Notes: generated from the sequence alone by a model not told the origin. A stretch of DNA of 64,000 bases from PNMQ01 sp964478775 (GCA_964478775.1 CAYZJC010000003.1:1-64000); one strand, 5' to 3'. Shown: positions 26,401 to 35,385, counted from the stretch's first letter. Numbers and translations: made by a program.

Positions 26401-26469
26401 ACAGTGACATCCTTAAAGATTAAAACTCATTATACTATAGCTCTTTTTATAAAAATGAACAATTATTTT

Positions 26470-27021
26470 TTAAGTCAAGACAATCCTCAGAATAACCCCC
26501 TCCCCAAGCACATCGGCTTCATAGTCAAAACTATGTTTCTTTTGGGCCTCAACAACCTCTGCCCTCCAATTTTTTCCCTTCAAAAACAGTCCTGAAGATC
26601 TTTTTGTTTCACATGAAACATTTTTTTGAATATCAATAAGTTTATCCAGGCTTGCAAACGCTTTGGAAATAACAACATCAAAACTTTTCTTAACACAGAA
26701 CACATCTTCTGCTAGAACTTGGTAATCAACACTCAAAAGTGTTGAAACAGTTTTCAGAAAGGAAGACTTTTTATTATTAATTTCACACAAAGCGATGTTG
26801 CAACCTAATACCGCAAGTAAAACACCGGGCAACCCGTTTCCTGACCCCACATCTAAAACACAATTATCAGCGCTGAGGTGATTCTTAAGAGCAACAGCTT
26901 CAGCGATAAGTTTTTCTTCATCTAACTTAAGACGTGATAAATTGTGAACCATATTCCATTTTTTAAGCTCACTGAAATAGGTTTCGAAATCTTGTTGTGT
27001 TTCACGTGAAACGATATGCAT
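26470..27021 (-). CDS. rsmG: 16S rRNA (guanine527-N7)-methyltransferase
   Basis: SAM-dependent methylation of G527 in 16S rRNA. Motif I LDVGSGNGLPGVLLAVLG, then LCEINNKKSSFL and VISKAFASLDKLI. 183 aa, slightly short. The N-terminal VSRET and internal VSCET segments are encoded by parS-like palindromes, so the gene doubles as a centromere. mnmG, the usual upstream partner, is not adjacent; a CheB-type receiver gene is. Confidence 0.93.
   Translation of the reverse strand: MHIVSRETQQDFETYFSELKKWNMVHNLSRLKLDEEKLIAEAVALKNHLSADNCVLDVGSGNGLPGVLLAVLGCNIALCEINNKKSSFLKTVSTLLSVDYQVLAEDVFCVKKSFDVVISKAFASLDKLIDIQKNVSCETKRSSGLFLKGKNWRAEVVEAQKKHSFDYEADVLGEGVILRIVLT
26605..26620. promoter_or_regulatory. 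parS-like site with one core mismatch
   Basis: TGTTTCACATGAAACA differs from the parS consensus TGTTTCACGTGAAACA by a single core base. It lies inside rsmG, encoding VSCET on the minus strand, 393 bases from the better site. Probable secondary ParB site. Confidence 0.7.
26998..27013. promoter_or_regulatory. parS centromere site
   Basis: TGTTTCACGTGAAACG matches the 16-base parS consensus except for the last base. It sits at codons 4-8 of rsmG, encoding VSRET, a location known in many bacteria. ParB encoded 1.4 kb away should bind it. Confidence 0.9.
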
Positions 27022-27090
27022 GTTATTTTACCAATGGTTAGTGTTAACGAACACATCATAACAAAGAAACAATATAAAATAAAAGGTTAT

Positions 27091-27495
27091 TTAGAGAAGG
27101 CCAGCAGCCTTACGAATCAGCTGTGTAATCTCATGACCTTTTTTATCCGCCAAATCAAGACTCATTGCCCCACTCGGTTTTGGGATAACTGCATAGGCAC
27201 CTAACCGTTGTGCTTCATGGGCTTGCGGAGACCCCACCTGTGCCACAGACGAAATAATAATTACCCGCGCCTTACTAATCAAACGAAACCTTTTAAAACA
27301 CTCAAGACCATCCATCTCCGGCATTTCAATATCCAACAAAACAACATCTGGCTCATTCTGCTTAATAACATCTAATGCTTCAATCCCATTTTTTGCTTCG
27401 GCAACAACCTGCAAATCACTATCAGAGGTTACAATATCTCTGATGATCGTTCTCATCATAAATGAGTCATCAACCACTACTACTTTTTTTGCCAT
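27091..27495 (-). CDS. Single-domain receiver of CheB/CheY type
   Basis: 134-residue receiver: VVVDDSFMMRTIIRDIV (acidic pair), VVLLDIEMPEMDG (phospho-acceptor Asp at ~residue 55), IISS (switch Thr/Ser) and VIPKPSGAMSLDL with the conserved Lys. The PKPSGAMSLDL run and 'MMRTIIRDI' are typical of the receiver half of CheB, but no methylesterase domain follows; the protein ends with IRKAAGLL. A stand-alone chemotaxis or motility receiver is likely, consistent with divergent flhB 145 bases away. AGATTTTT before the ATG gives a weak ribosome site. Confidence 0.85.
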   Translation of the reverse strand: MAKKVVVVDDSFMMRTIIRDIVTSDSDLQVVAEAKNGIEALDVIKQNEPDVVLLDIEMPEMDGLECFKRFRLISKARVIIISSVAQVGSPQAHEAQRLGAYAVIPKPSGAMSLDLADKKGHEITQLIRKAAGLL

Positions 27496-27639
27496 ATAAA
27501 AATCTCCACAATCTCTTGTTCCCTAGTGTTGCACACACTTCGTAAAAAAAAACTTAACATCATAAAAAAAACATTGCTGTTTGACCATTTAAAGTAAAAA
27601 ACATACACTATATATAAGAGTCCAAACTTATTTTGCCGT

Positions 27640-28751
27640 ATGTCCCAAGAAAACGAAAAAGATCCAGATGATAAAACAGAAGAACCCAGTCATAAGCGGT
27701 TAGAAGATGCTAGAAAAAAGGGAGATGTTCCCTTTTCAAGAGAATTTATCACATGGGCCTACATGTGCGGAATTACAGCAACATTAGTATGGCTCTTACC
27801 GCATTCCATCAAATCTCTAGCAGTGGCACTTCGCCACCCTATTGAATCTGCTCACACGATTGAACTTTCAGGGGGAAATGTCACAGGACTTTGGGTTTCC
27901 ATGTACTCGTCCTTCTTCCAATCTGTAGGAACACCTATGTTTGTTCTAGCCGCACTCCTTATCTCTNNNNNNNNNNCTAAAGGCCCTCATGTAAGAGTAA
28001 AAACACTACCATTCAAATCAGAAATAACATTAGTTTTAACAAACTGGCACCCAAAATGAACAGACTCTCCATTAAAAAAGGCATGGAAAAAATCTTTTCA
28101 AAGCAAGCACTTGTAGAATTTATTAAAACTCTCGTCAAAAGCATTGTGTTGGTATTTGTGGTGGCTCTCCTTTTTAAAAACAACACTAAAGAGATCAAAA
28201 CATGGACAAGCCTTACAATTTCCAGAACACTTAGCATCACAGAAGGTCTTATTCTTAAAATTTTTATTCTGCTTATAATCTTGTTTTTTGTCATAAGCGC
28301 CGGAGACTATCTCTATCAATATTTTCAATTCATGAAGAAGATGAAAATGACAAAGCAGGAGGTAAAAGATGAACATAAAGAAACAGAAGGAGATCCTGAA
28401 ATCAAGCAGAGGATTCGAAGATTAAGACAAGAAAGAGCCAATAATAAAATGATGGCAAATCTCCCCAATGCGACTGTTGTTATTACAAACCCCACTCACT
28501 TCTCAGTCGCACTGCAGTTTAATGAAGAAACACTGGACGCACCACGTGTCATTGCAAAAGGACAAGACCATATGGCGCTCCTCATTCGAAAAATCGCAAA
28601 ATCCCATGATATACCCATTATTGAAAACCCTCCTATCGCGAGAGATTTATTTGCAAGAGTAGACATCAACCAAGAAATCCCTGAAGATAGCTATAAAGCT
28701 GTTGCAGAAATCATCCGCTTTGTTCTAAAACTTAAAAATCAACCTTTTTAA
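27640..28751 (+). CDS. flhB: Flagellar export gate protein FlhB, interrupted by an assembly gap
   Basis: FlhB sets substrate specificity of the flagellar type III export gate. The N-terminus (DDKTEEPSHKRLEDARKKGDVPFSRE) is the family signature, followed by membrane helices. The second half has NRLSIKKGMEKIFSKQALVEF, more membrane helices and the autocleaving NPTH motif (VVITNPTHFSVALQF). The halves lie in different frames separated by ten N at 27967-27976; with ten real bases they are one base out of frame, and the downstream frame has a TAA at 27978-27980 beside the gap. The total span, ~370 codons, is normal for FlhB, so one gene with faulty contig ends is most likely. Its 3' end overlaps the converging UPF0104 gene by 27 bases. 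Confidence 0.85.
27967..27976. other. Assembly gap of ten N
   Basis: Ten undefined bases within flhB. The true length is unknown; the neighbouring ~40 bases read poorly as FlhB and may also be unreliable. Confidence 0.98.
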
Positions 28752-29657
28752 GTTTTGAGTTCCCCACCATACAGTGTACACCACCACACTCACAATCAAA
28801 AGCGTGGTGCCATACAATACAGAAACCGTAACTACTTCTTCATTTGACACACCAAAGACAGCCATCATAGAAATAAAAGCATACTCACGTATCCCCCAGC
28901 CCGCAAAAGAAATAGGCAAGAAAGTTAGAACACACACAACAGGCATTAAAAACAATATAGCCGCTAGCGAAACATTCATTTGCAAATCATGGCAGAAAAT
29001 TGCAATAGGCAAAAACAAAAGAATTGTTGCCACAGTGGATGCAAGCCAAAAATAAAAAGAAGGTATGAAAAGTGTTGTTTTAAGTAACACAACTATATGG
29101 TAGATAAGTGATTCCTTCACATTCCCTCTCGTTACCCACCACAATAAAACACACATGAAAAAGGCGCAAAAGATATAACCAACACAAGACCACATCCACC
29201 AAGGGTCAACAGCAATAAAAGGCCATATAACAAACAAAGAAGCAGCAGCAAGCAGCCCCATTACAAACAGTCCAAACACTCTATCCACAAGTACAGCTGC
29301 TGTAGCTTTAATGGCACTTAGTCCTCGTGTAGAGAGTGCATACACTTTATAAACATCGCCGCCAACGGAAGACGGCAATACTTGACTAAAAAAATTTCCC
29401 CGAACAGACAAATCAAAAACTGTCTTAAAGGGAATATCTACCACTTGAAGAACAATTTTATACCAGCGATAAACGAACAACACATAACATAAACACACGC
29501 AAAAGCAAGACAGAGCAAAAGCACCAAGGCTTACTTTTGCTAAAACAAATTGCATATTCCTAACATCAATTGTTTTAAATAAAAAAAACAATACAAGAAC
29601 ACTAAATATAATCTTCAACACAAAAGGTAAAATTGTTTTAATTGGAAAGGATCTCAC
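28725..29657 (-). CDS. UPF0104 / lysylphosphatidylglycerol-synthase-type membrane protein
   Basis: 310 residues with about eight hydrophobic helices. LPSSVGGDVYKVYALSTRG and AAVLVDRVFGLFVMG match the conserved motifs of the UPF0104/LPG_synthase_TM family (PF03706), whose members flip or synthesise lipids. Substrate unknown. Last gene of the dapD-dapE-uppP operon, overlapping uppP by four bases, so a role in envelope lipid or lipid-linked precursor handling is plausible. Confidence 0.8.
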   Translation of the reverse strand: MRSFPIKTILPFVLKIIFSVLVLFFLFKTIDVRNMQFVLAKVSLGAFALSCFCVCLCYVLFVYRWYKIVLQVVDIPFKTVFDLSVRGNFFSQVLPSSVGGDVYKVYALSTRGLSAIKATAAVLVDRVFGLFVMGLLAAASLFVIWPFIAVDPWWMWSCVGYIFCAFFMCVLLWWVTRGNVKESLIYHIVVLLKTTLFIPSFYFWLASTVATILLFLPIAIFCHDLQMNVSLAAILFLMPVVCVLTFLPISFAGWGIREYAFISMMAVFGVSNEEVVTVSVLYGTTLLIVSVVVYTVWWGTQNLKRLIFKF

Positions 29658-30451
29658 TTAAAACACCCCAGTGCCAGTAATAACAAACCAAAGGCTATCC
29701 TATAAATTGCAAATGGGGCCAATGTATAATTCACCATTAATCGCCATGCTAAAGGCAAAAGCAACACATTAATAAAAAAAGTAGCTACTATTGCAGGCCA
29801 TACATACACAACATCCCCCAATGTATTTTCCTGCCACATTTGCCAAAAAGAAAGCGCGCAGGCCCCCAACAAAACAGGTATAGCCATCACAAAGGAAAAT
29901 CGAACGGCCTCACCTCTATTCACACCAGCCATTCTCGCAGCCGTCAAACAACTTCCTAACCGACTTGCACCAGGAATAAAGGCCATGACCTGTCCAAGAC
30001 CCATCAACAACATACCCCTATTGCTTAAAAAACTATTTCCACCAAACCGATCAGCCGCCCACATAATTGCCCCAAAGAAAATAAAAACGTAGCCATATCG
30101 CGTTAATGATATATCTATCACCACATATTTTTTAACGAAGTAACCAACAAGAATTGACGGCACTGTGACGAGCACAAGCATCATCGCAATCCTAAAACCT
30201 GGGTTGTCTCCTTGCAAAACAGCTGTTGGTTTTTTAATTGCTTGCCATGTGCCCATCATGCACAAAACCATTGTTTTCCAAAAGCATAAAATATAAGCCA
30301 ATAATGTTCCAAGGTGTAAGGCTACATCAATATTTTTTCCCATTTCAGGGTAATTAAACCAAGCAGATAAAATATGGATATGCGCACTAGAACTTATAGG
30401 TAATAATTCCCCCACCCCTTGTAGAATTGACAAAAAGAATAAGTACATCAT
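29654..30451 (-). CDS. uppP: Undecaprenyl-diphosphatase
   Basis: Integral membrane phosphatase that recycles the undecaprenyl-PP carrier of peptidoglycan and O-antigen. Both BacA motifs are present: GVGELLPISSSAHI near residue 12 (the usual E-x-x-P-I-S-S-x-x-H) and PGASRLGSCLTAARMAG around residue 160. 265 aa with seven or eight membrane helices. Start and stop overlap its neighbours by four bases each, indicating translational coupling with dapE and the UPF0104 gene. Confidence 0.93.
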   Translation of the reverse strand: MMYLFFLSILQGVGELLPISSSAHIHILSAWFNYPEMGKNIDVALHLGTLLAYILCFWKTMVLCMMGTWQAIKKPTAVLQGDNPGFRIAMMLVLVTVPSILVGYFVKKYVVIDISLTRYGYVFIFFGAIMWAADRFGGNSFLSNRGMLLMGLGQVMAFIPGASRLGSCLTAARMAGVNRGEAVRFSFVMAIPVLLGACALSFWQMWQENTLGDVVYVWPAIVATFFINVLLLPLAWRLMVNYTLAPFAIYRIAFGLLLLALGCFK

Positions 30452-31638
30452 TTTCTATTCACCTTTACTATAAAATTTTCATAAATATCAACCAGACACG
30501 CAAGGTCACTTAAGCGAACATGCTCATCTCTTTTATGGGCTTGGGCACTCATTAAACCAAACTCTATCACTGGGCCCAACTCTTTTACAAAGCGTCCATC
30601 TGACGTTCCCCCAGTTGTGCTTAAAAGAGCATGCCGCCCTGTGTGCTTGAAAACAACATCCAGCAAGGTATCAACAAACAGATTGGGCTCACACACAAAA
30701 GGCTCTGCCCCAAAAGTGAACGAAAATGTGTATTTAATCTTTTTTTTCTCACACAAGGGGGAAACAATATTTTGAAGGTCATCACTTAAAGTTTGAAAGG
30801 AATGCTGCGGGGAAAACCTGATATTTCCTTTCGCTGTAATGTGTGAAGGTATTACGTTTCCAACACCATTTTCAACATCAACGGAAATGATTTCAAGGTG
30901 ACTTGCATCAAAAGCAAAACCACCACTTACCTTTTCTTCATGACAACCGTCATCCCACTTCTCAGCTAAAAGCGCATTTAACACTGTCAACATACACGGT
31001 ATAGGGTTGTTAGCCTCTTTGGGGTAAGCAACATGCCCTCCAACACCTTCAAGGGTTAAAGAAAAACTCAAACTCCCTCGCCTTCCAACTTTGATCATTT
31101 CGCCCAAAGCAAAAGGGTTACTCGGCTCACCCACCAAGAACAAAGAAAACCTTTCACCTCTTTGCTTTAGCCAATCAACCATGCGGCGAATCCCGTGTTC
31201 TGCCGGGCCCTCTTCATCTGACGTTAACAACACACTCAAAGTGATAGGAACAGCAGGTCTGTCCCCCTCATTCTTTATAAATCTCTCTAGTGCACATATA
31301 TATGCCGCTATGGCCCCTTTCATATCAACAGCGCCTCTACCATACAAAACACCATCTTCTACGGTGGCTGAAAACGGGTCGTGCTTCCAGTGTTCTCTAT
31401 CAGCAGCAGGCACAACGTCCACATGCCCAACAAAGCAAATGTGTATGGAATCCTCACCTGAGGGCACACAAGACCATTTAGCATAAAAATTAGTCACATC
31501 ATGGAAAGGAACGCACTCACACGAAAACCCCAAAGGCTCTAACCAAGAGGTAATTAAATCAAAGCAGCCCTCTTGTCTTGGGGTTACACTTTCAAGGCGC
31601 ATTAACTTCCGCGCTTTTTCAACCACATCAGGCATCAT
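30448..31638 (-). CDS. dapE: Succinyl-diaminopimelate desuccinylase
   Basis: Di-zinc hydrolase that releases LL-diaminopimelate in lysine and peptidoglycan synthesis. Ligand motifs: CFVGHVDVVPAAD (first His), GRGAVDMKGAIA (bridging Asp), SDEEGPAEHG (catalytic Glu pair), and C-terminal GGTSDGRFV and LMSAQAHKRDEHV. M20 fold with a dimerisation domain in between. 396 aa is typical. It follows dapD by 35 bases. Confidence 0.94.
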   Translation of the reverse strand: MMPDVVEKARKLMRLESVTPRQEGCFDLITSWLEPLGFSCECVPFHDVTNFYAKWSCVPSGEDSIHICFVGHVDVVPAADREHWKHDPFSATVEDGVLYGRGAVDMKGAIAAYICALERFIKNEGDRPAVPITLSVLLTSDEEGPAEHGIRRMVDWLKQRGERFSLFLVGEPSNPFALGEMIKVGRRGSLSFSLTLEGVGGHVAYPKEANNPIPCMLTVLNALLAEKWDDGCHEEKVSGGFAFDASHLEIISVDVENGVGNVIPSHITAKGNIRFSPQHSFQTLSDDLQNIVSPLCEKKKIKYTFSFTFGAEPFVCEPNLFVDTLLDVVFKHTGRHALLSTTGGTSDGRFVKELGPVIEFGLMSAQAHKRDEHVRLSDLACLVDIYENFIVKVNRK

Positions 31639-31673
31639 ATTCTTTGTCTTTTCTTTTTACAAATACCCTTATT

Positions 31674-32567
31674 TTACACGCGAAGCAAGTCATTGATTGA
31701 CGTTTTAGCTTTTGTTTTCTCGTCTACCGTTTTAACAATAACAGCGCAGGCAAGTTGAGGCCTCGCCACTGCTAACTCGCCCCCCTCACCTACGCGCGCA
31801 GGAATAGCCGGCATCACCCCCGGGACAACCACACTATAAGCTGGCACACGGCCATAAACAACTTCACCAGTGCTTCTGTTTACAATCTTTGTAGAAGCTC
31901 CTATAAAGACCCCCATCGCAATGACACTTCCCTTTTCAACAATCACACCTTCAGCAATTTCAGATCTTGCCCCAATAAAACAATCATCTTCAATAATCAC
32001 AGGGGTACTTTGCAGGGGCTCTAGCACGCCGCCAATACCAACTCCACCAGAAATGTGGCACCTCTTTCCAATTTGCGCGCATGACCCTACTGATGCCCAG
32101 GAATACACCATGGTTCCAGCACCAATAGAGGCCCCCACATTCACAAAAGAAGGCATCAAGACAACATTTTCGCCAACAAAAGCCCCTCTCCGCACAATCG
32201 AACCAGGAACAGCTCTTATCTTAGCAGCAAAAAAATCTTCGCACTCAAAACTCTCAAACTTCAAAGGCACTTTATCGTACCACACAAAAGGCTCCCCTTC
32301 CCCACTTGCTTTATTTTTCCCAAGCAAGAAAGACAGCAAAATAGCTTTTTTAAGCCACACATTCACAGTCCAGACTCCAGATTTTTTTTCTGCAACTTTA
32401 AGCAACCCCTTATCCAAATCATCTAAGACCCTCTCAACCAAACTTAGCAAATGTCCCCTATCACTGTCAGGCATTTCCATTAACTGTTCTTTTTTATCAA
32501 ATGCTTCGTTAATGGTTTGTGCGATATGGTTAACCAACGCGTCATTTGCATAAGTCCTTTTTGTCAT
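31674..32567 (-). CDS. dapD: Tetrahydrodipicolinate N-succinyltransferase
   Basis: Succinylates tetrahydrodipicolinate in the DAP pathway. The N-terminal helical domain is followed by a left-handed beta-helix of hexapeptide repeats (VRRGAFVGENVVLMPSFVNVGASIGAGT, split here around VNVGASIGAGTMV) and GGVGIGGVLEPLQ, then VVPGVMPA. ATG 32567 (MTKRTYANDALV) is chosen because AGGAAG lies seven bases upstream; an upstream extension is open but not family-like. First gene of the dapD-dapE-uppP-UPF0104 operon, just after the hfq terminator. Confidence 0.94.
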   Translation of the reverse strand: MTKRTYANDALVNHIAQTINEAFDKKEQLMEMPDSDRGHLLSLVERVLDDLDKGLLKVAEKKSGVWTVNVWLKKAILLSFLLGKNKASGEGEPFVWYDKVPLKFESFECEDFFAAKIRAVPGSIVRRGAFVGENVVLMPSFVNVGASIGAGTMVYSWASVGSCAQIGKRCHISGGVGIGGVLEPLQSTPVIIEDDCFIGARSEIAEGVIVEKGSVIAMGVFIGASTKIVNRSTGEVVYGRVPAYSVVVPGVMPAIPARVGEGGELAVARPQLACAVIVKTVDEKTKAKTSINDLLRV

Positions 32568-32590
32568 TACAAAACTTCCTATCTTTTTAT

Positions 32591-32620
32591 AAAAAAACCC
32601 CAAGGCATTGTACCGTGGGG
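32591..32620 (-). terminator. Rho-independent terminator of hfq
   Basis: On the minus strand, CCCCACGGTA-CAA-TGCCTTGGGG (8 of 10 pairs) followed by seven T. It stands between hfq and dapD, 57 bases past the hfq stop. Confidence 0.85.
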
Positions 32621-32676
32621 CTAAAAAATAAACAAGGCCTGCAATTCACTGCAAAGCCTTTATTAACTTCTTTGAT

Positions 32677-32985
32677 TTAATTACTAAACTCTTCCTGATC
32701 CATCTCATCATCTTTGATCAGAACATCTTGCCCACTCTCAAGGCCATTATGGTGATCAAACAAAATAATTGATCCCTGCGGCATAATTGTTGATATAGCA
32801 TGTTTGTACACGAGTTGCGAATGTCCTTCTCTGCGAAGCAGCATTGTAGATTGATCAAACCAAGTAACCACACCTTGCAACTTTACGCCATTAATCAAAA
32901 ACACAGTCAACGGAGTTTTATTTTTACGCACATGATTTAAAAAAACATCCTGAACGTTAACGGGCTTCTCTCCGGCCATACTCAT
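32677..32985 (-). CDS. hfq: RNA chaperone Hfq
   Basis: Sm-like hexamer that pairs small RNAs with mRNAs. Sm1 region VFLINGVKLQGVVTWFDQST with LLRREG, Sm2 LVYKHAISTIMPQ (YKHAIST is the family hallmark). The ~25-residue acidic C-terminal tail (LIKDDEMDQEEFSN) is unusual in charge. AAGGAAAA precedes the first ATG; a second ATG (MAGEK) two codons in is possible. hflX, a common neighbour, is absent. Confidence 0.95.
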   Translation of the reverse strand: MSMAGEKPVNVQDVFLNHVRKNKTPLTVFLINGVKLQGVVTWFDQSTMLLRREGHSQLVYKHAISTIMPQGSIILFDHHNGLESGQDVLIKDDEMDQEEFSN

Positions 32986-33197
32986 TTTTCCTTTTTATAT
33001 TTACTAAAATTTGATGATAATAACCATCTTTTCAATCTGCAAGCAAAAAATGCAAATCCACCCCTTTTTAATCCCCGCTCAACTATTGAAAAATAAAATT
33101 TCCAGGGAAAAAAACAATATAAATTTCATGTTTTTTAACTAGAGCTTAATCATCTGTAAGTAAACTACAGACAAAACCTAAAGCTTATCAATTGATT

Positions 33198-35009
33198 ATG
33201 TCACACCATCCTGTTTTAAAAAAGCAACTTTTAAAAATAACGAATGCACTTCACCAAGGGGAAATGTTTTCTCTTGATGAATTACTTTATCAGATTTCAA
33301 AAACATACAATGAAAATGACAATGAGTATAAAAAAATAAAAATAGAATTGTCTGAGCTTAAAAAATTATCAAAAACGAGTGAACTTTTATCGCAAGCAAA
33401 AACAATCACCGAACTTCAAGAAAATGAAAAAAAATATAGGTCTTTGTATGAAATTTCTTCTGATGCGGTTTTGATTATTGAAAATGAAAAAATTATAGAC
33501 GGAAATCTTGCTGCACTTGATATGTTTGGCTACGAATCGATTGAAGCCCTCAAACAAGTTTCCTTGGAAGAATTGTGGCCGCGTGTAGATAAACACCAAC
33601 AAGCGAATTCTCTGTACTCAGCTGTGTCAGACAAAAAAAGTAAGAAGGGCAGGGCATCTCAGCCCCTGTATCACTTTGAATGGGTTCACAAACGTCTCAA
33701 TGGCGAACTTTTTCCTGCTGAAGTTATCTTATATAGCTTTGAAGTTTCGGGGCGTTATTTTATTCAAGCCGTGATTCGAGACATTACCCTTCAAAAGAAA
33801 ATTGAAGAAAATTTGATTTTTGCAAAGGAAGCGGCTGAAAGTGAAAACAGAGCCAAGACAGATTTCCTTGCCAACATGAGCCATGAAATCAGAACCCCCA
33901 CCAATGCCATTATTGGGTTTTGTGACTTGCTCCTTTCCACCAAACTTGACACGTCTCAGCAAAACATGATCACCCATCTGGGAGATGCTGCCAAGCTTTT
34001 GCTCACCATCATCAATGACATCTTGGTGTTTTCTTCATTAGAAGAGGGGGCGTTGGTTCTCAACAACGCCTCACTAAATCTCAATCATTTTTTTTCGTCC
34101 ATCAACAGGATGGTGGAACCCTTGCTTTGCAAAAAAAGTCTTATTTTTCAAAATGACTTACCTCAAAACACTTACTGGGTTGCAGCTGATGAAGACCGTC
34201 TCAAACAAGTTGTTATTAATCTTGTAAGCAACGCTATTAAGTTTACAGAGTTTGGTTCTATTCAAGTGAAACTTGTGTGTTTACATGAAACCAGGACAAA
34301 AGCAAAGTTTCGCTGTGAAATTATCGACACAGGTGTTGGTATCTCTCCTGTGGTTCAAAAAAGAAAGTTACACCGTTTTCAACAAGGAGATATTTCTCTT
34401 ACAAAAAAGCATCAAGGTACAGGTTTGGGGCTTTCTATTTGTAAAAACCTCATAGAACTCATGGGGGGGGAAATAGGGGTGATAAGTGCAATAGGGGAGG
34501 GGTCAACCTTTTGGTTTGAAGTTGAATTTGCAAAAACAAAACCAAGCATCCCTAACCAAGACGAAAAGTCTTCTGGTGAAAGATCAACTGCTCTCGTGGA
34601 TATTATCACCCCTCCAGACCTCAGTGGTGTTAATATTTTATTGGTTGAAGATAACATAATTAATCAAACAGTGGCACTTGGCATGCTTGCTAAAACAAAG
34701 GCGACAGTGACTTGCGTTGAAAATGGAAAGCTGGCTGTGGACACATTAAGGAAGCAAGACATCGATTTAGTCTTGATGGATATCCACATGCCCATTATGG
34801 ACGGCTACACAGCCACACAAAACATCAGATCGCTTAATGACGTTAATAAAAGCAAAACACCTATCATTGCGTTAACAGCGAACGTCATGCAGCATGAAAT
34901 TGAAATGTGTAAAACATCGGGGATGAATGACTACTTGGCAAAACCCATCATGATGAACAAACTCTTTCACCTTTTAGAACAATTTTCAAAAACCAAGCTA
35001 GACATTTAA
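33198..35009 (+). CDS. Cytosolic hybrid sensor histidine kinase (PAS-HisKA-HATPase-REC)
   Basis: No membrane segment. Order: N-terminal coiled region (~1-78), PAS (~80-200, YRSLYEISSDAVLIIEN), HisKA with LANMSHEIRTPTNAIIG (His at ~229), ATPase with N box (VVINLVSNAIKFTEFG), G1 IIDTGVGIS and G2 GTGLGLSICKNLIEL, then receiver (ILLVEDNIINQTVA, VLMDIHMPIMDGY with the phospho-Asp, and AKPI Lys). It senses an internal signal through PAS and relays phosphate within the protein. ATG 33198 is used; the TTG two codons earlier is unlikely. It ends beside the putative oriC, suggestive of cell-cycle control but not proof. Confidence 0.9.
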   Translation: MSHHPVLKKQLLKITNALHQGEMFSLDELLYQISKTYNENDNEYKKIKIELSELKKLSKTSELLSQAKTITELQENEKKYRSLYEISSDAVLIIENEKIIDGNLAALDMFGYESIEALKQVSLEELWPRVDKHQQANSLYSAVSDKKSKKGRASQPLYHFEWVHKRLNGELFPAEVILYSFEVSGRYFIQAVIRDITLQKKIEENLIFAKEAAESENRAKTDFLANMSHEIRTPTNAIIGFCDLLLSTKLDTSQQNMITHLGDAAKLLLTIINDILVFSSLEEGALVLNNASLNLNHFFSSINRMVEPLLCKKSLIFQNDLPQNTYWVAADEDRLKQVVINLVSNAIKFTEFGSIQVKLVCLHETRTKAKFRCEIIDTGVGISPVVQKRKLHRFQQGDISLTKKHQGTGLGLSICKNLIELMGGEIGVISAIGEGSTFWFEVEFAKTKPSIPNQDEKSSGERSTALVDIITPPDLSGVNILLVEDNIINQTVALGMLAKTKATVTCVENGKLAVDTLRKQDIDLVLMDIHMPIMDGYTATQNIRSLNDVNKSKTPIIALTANVMQHEIEMCKTSGMNDYLAKPIMMNKLFHLLEQFSKTKLDI

Positions 35010-35073
35010 AAAACCAAGCTTAAAATTCTTATAATAATATATATATATAATAAGGTTGTTTTAGTTGTTGTGC

Positions 35074-35117
35074 TGTGGATAATGGGGATAACTTTTTTAT
35101 CCACAGAGTTATCCACA
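35074..35117. promoter_or_regulatory. DnaA boxes, first cluster
   Basis: Three perfect 9-mers: 35074-35082 (minus strand), 35097-35105 and 35109-35117 (plus strand), directly after the AT-rich tract. Confidence 0.88.
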
Positions 35118-35223
35118 GGAAAGATGTGTTAAAATGCGGAAGTTAAGAGGGGGGGATTTTGAACTGTTTTAATGTGAGACCTCAGTAAATGCAAGGCTTT
35201 CAAAAGATTTCTAACAGGTTGTT

Positions 35224-35255
35224 TTAATCAAAAAAGCCTTGATTAAAAAGGCTTT
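35224..35255. repeat. Overlapping inverted repeats inside oriC
   Basis: TTAATCAA (35224-35231) pairs with TTGATTAA (35239-35246), and AAAGCCTT (35233-35240) pairs with AAGGCTTT (35248-35255), so only one of the two hairpins can form at a time. Another AAGGCTTT is at 35193-35200. Confidence 0.7.
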
Positions 35256-35263
35256 GGAAAAAG

Positions 35264-35385
35264 TTATCCCCAATAACCCGAACAGGTCTTGAAGGTTGTG
35301 GATAACTAGCGACTTATCCACAAGGTGTTTTTTTATCCACAACAAAGGGAGGGTTATCAGAAACTTATCCACAGACTTATCCACA
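35264..35385. promoter_or_regulatory. DnaA boxes, second cluster
   Basis: TTATCCCCA (one mismatch) at 35264-35272, then perfect boxes at 35297-35305 (minus), 35314-35322, 35333-35341, 35365-35373 and 35377-35385 (plus). Confidence 0.88.

Noticed and set aside
28056..28751. Separate gene starting at ATG 28056
   Set aside because: Codons before it read as FlhB (KLAPKMNRLS), so it is the second half of flhB after the gap.
31870..32553. 227-codon frame antisense to dapD
   Set aside because: Shadow of the conserved dapD sequence; Ser/Pro/Thr-rich composition typical of antisense frames.
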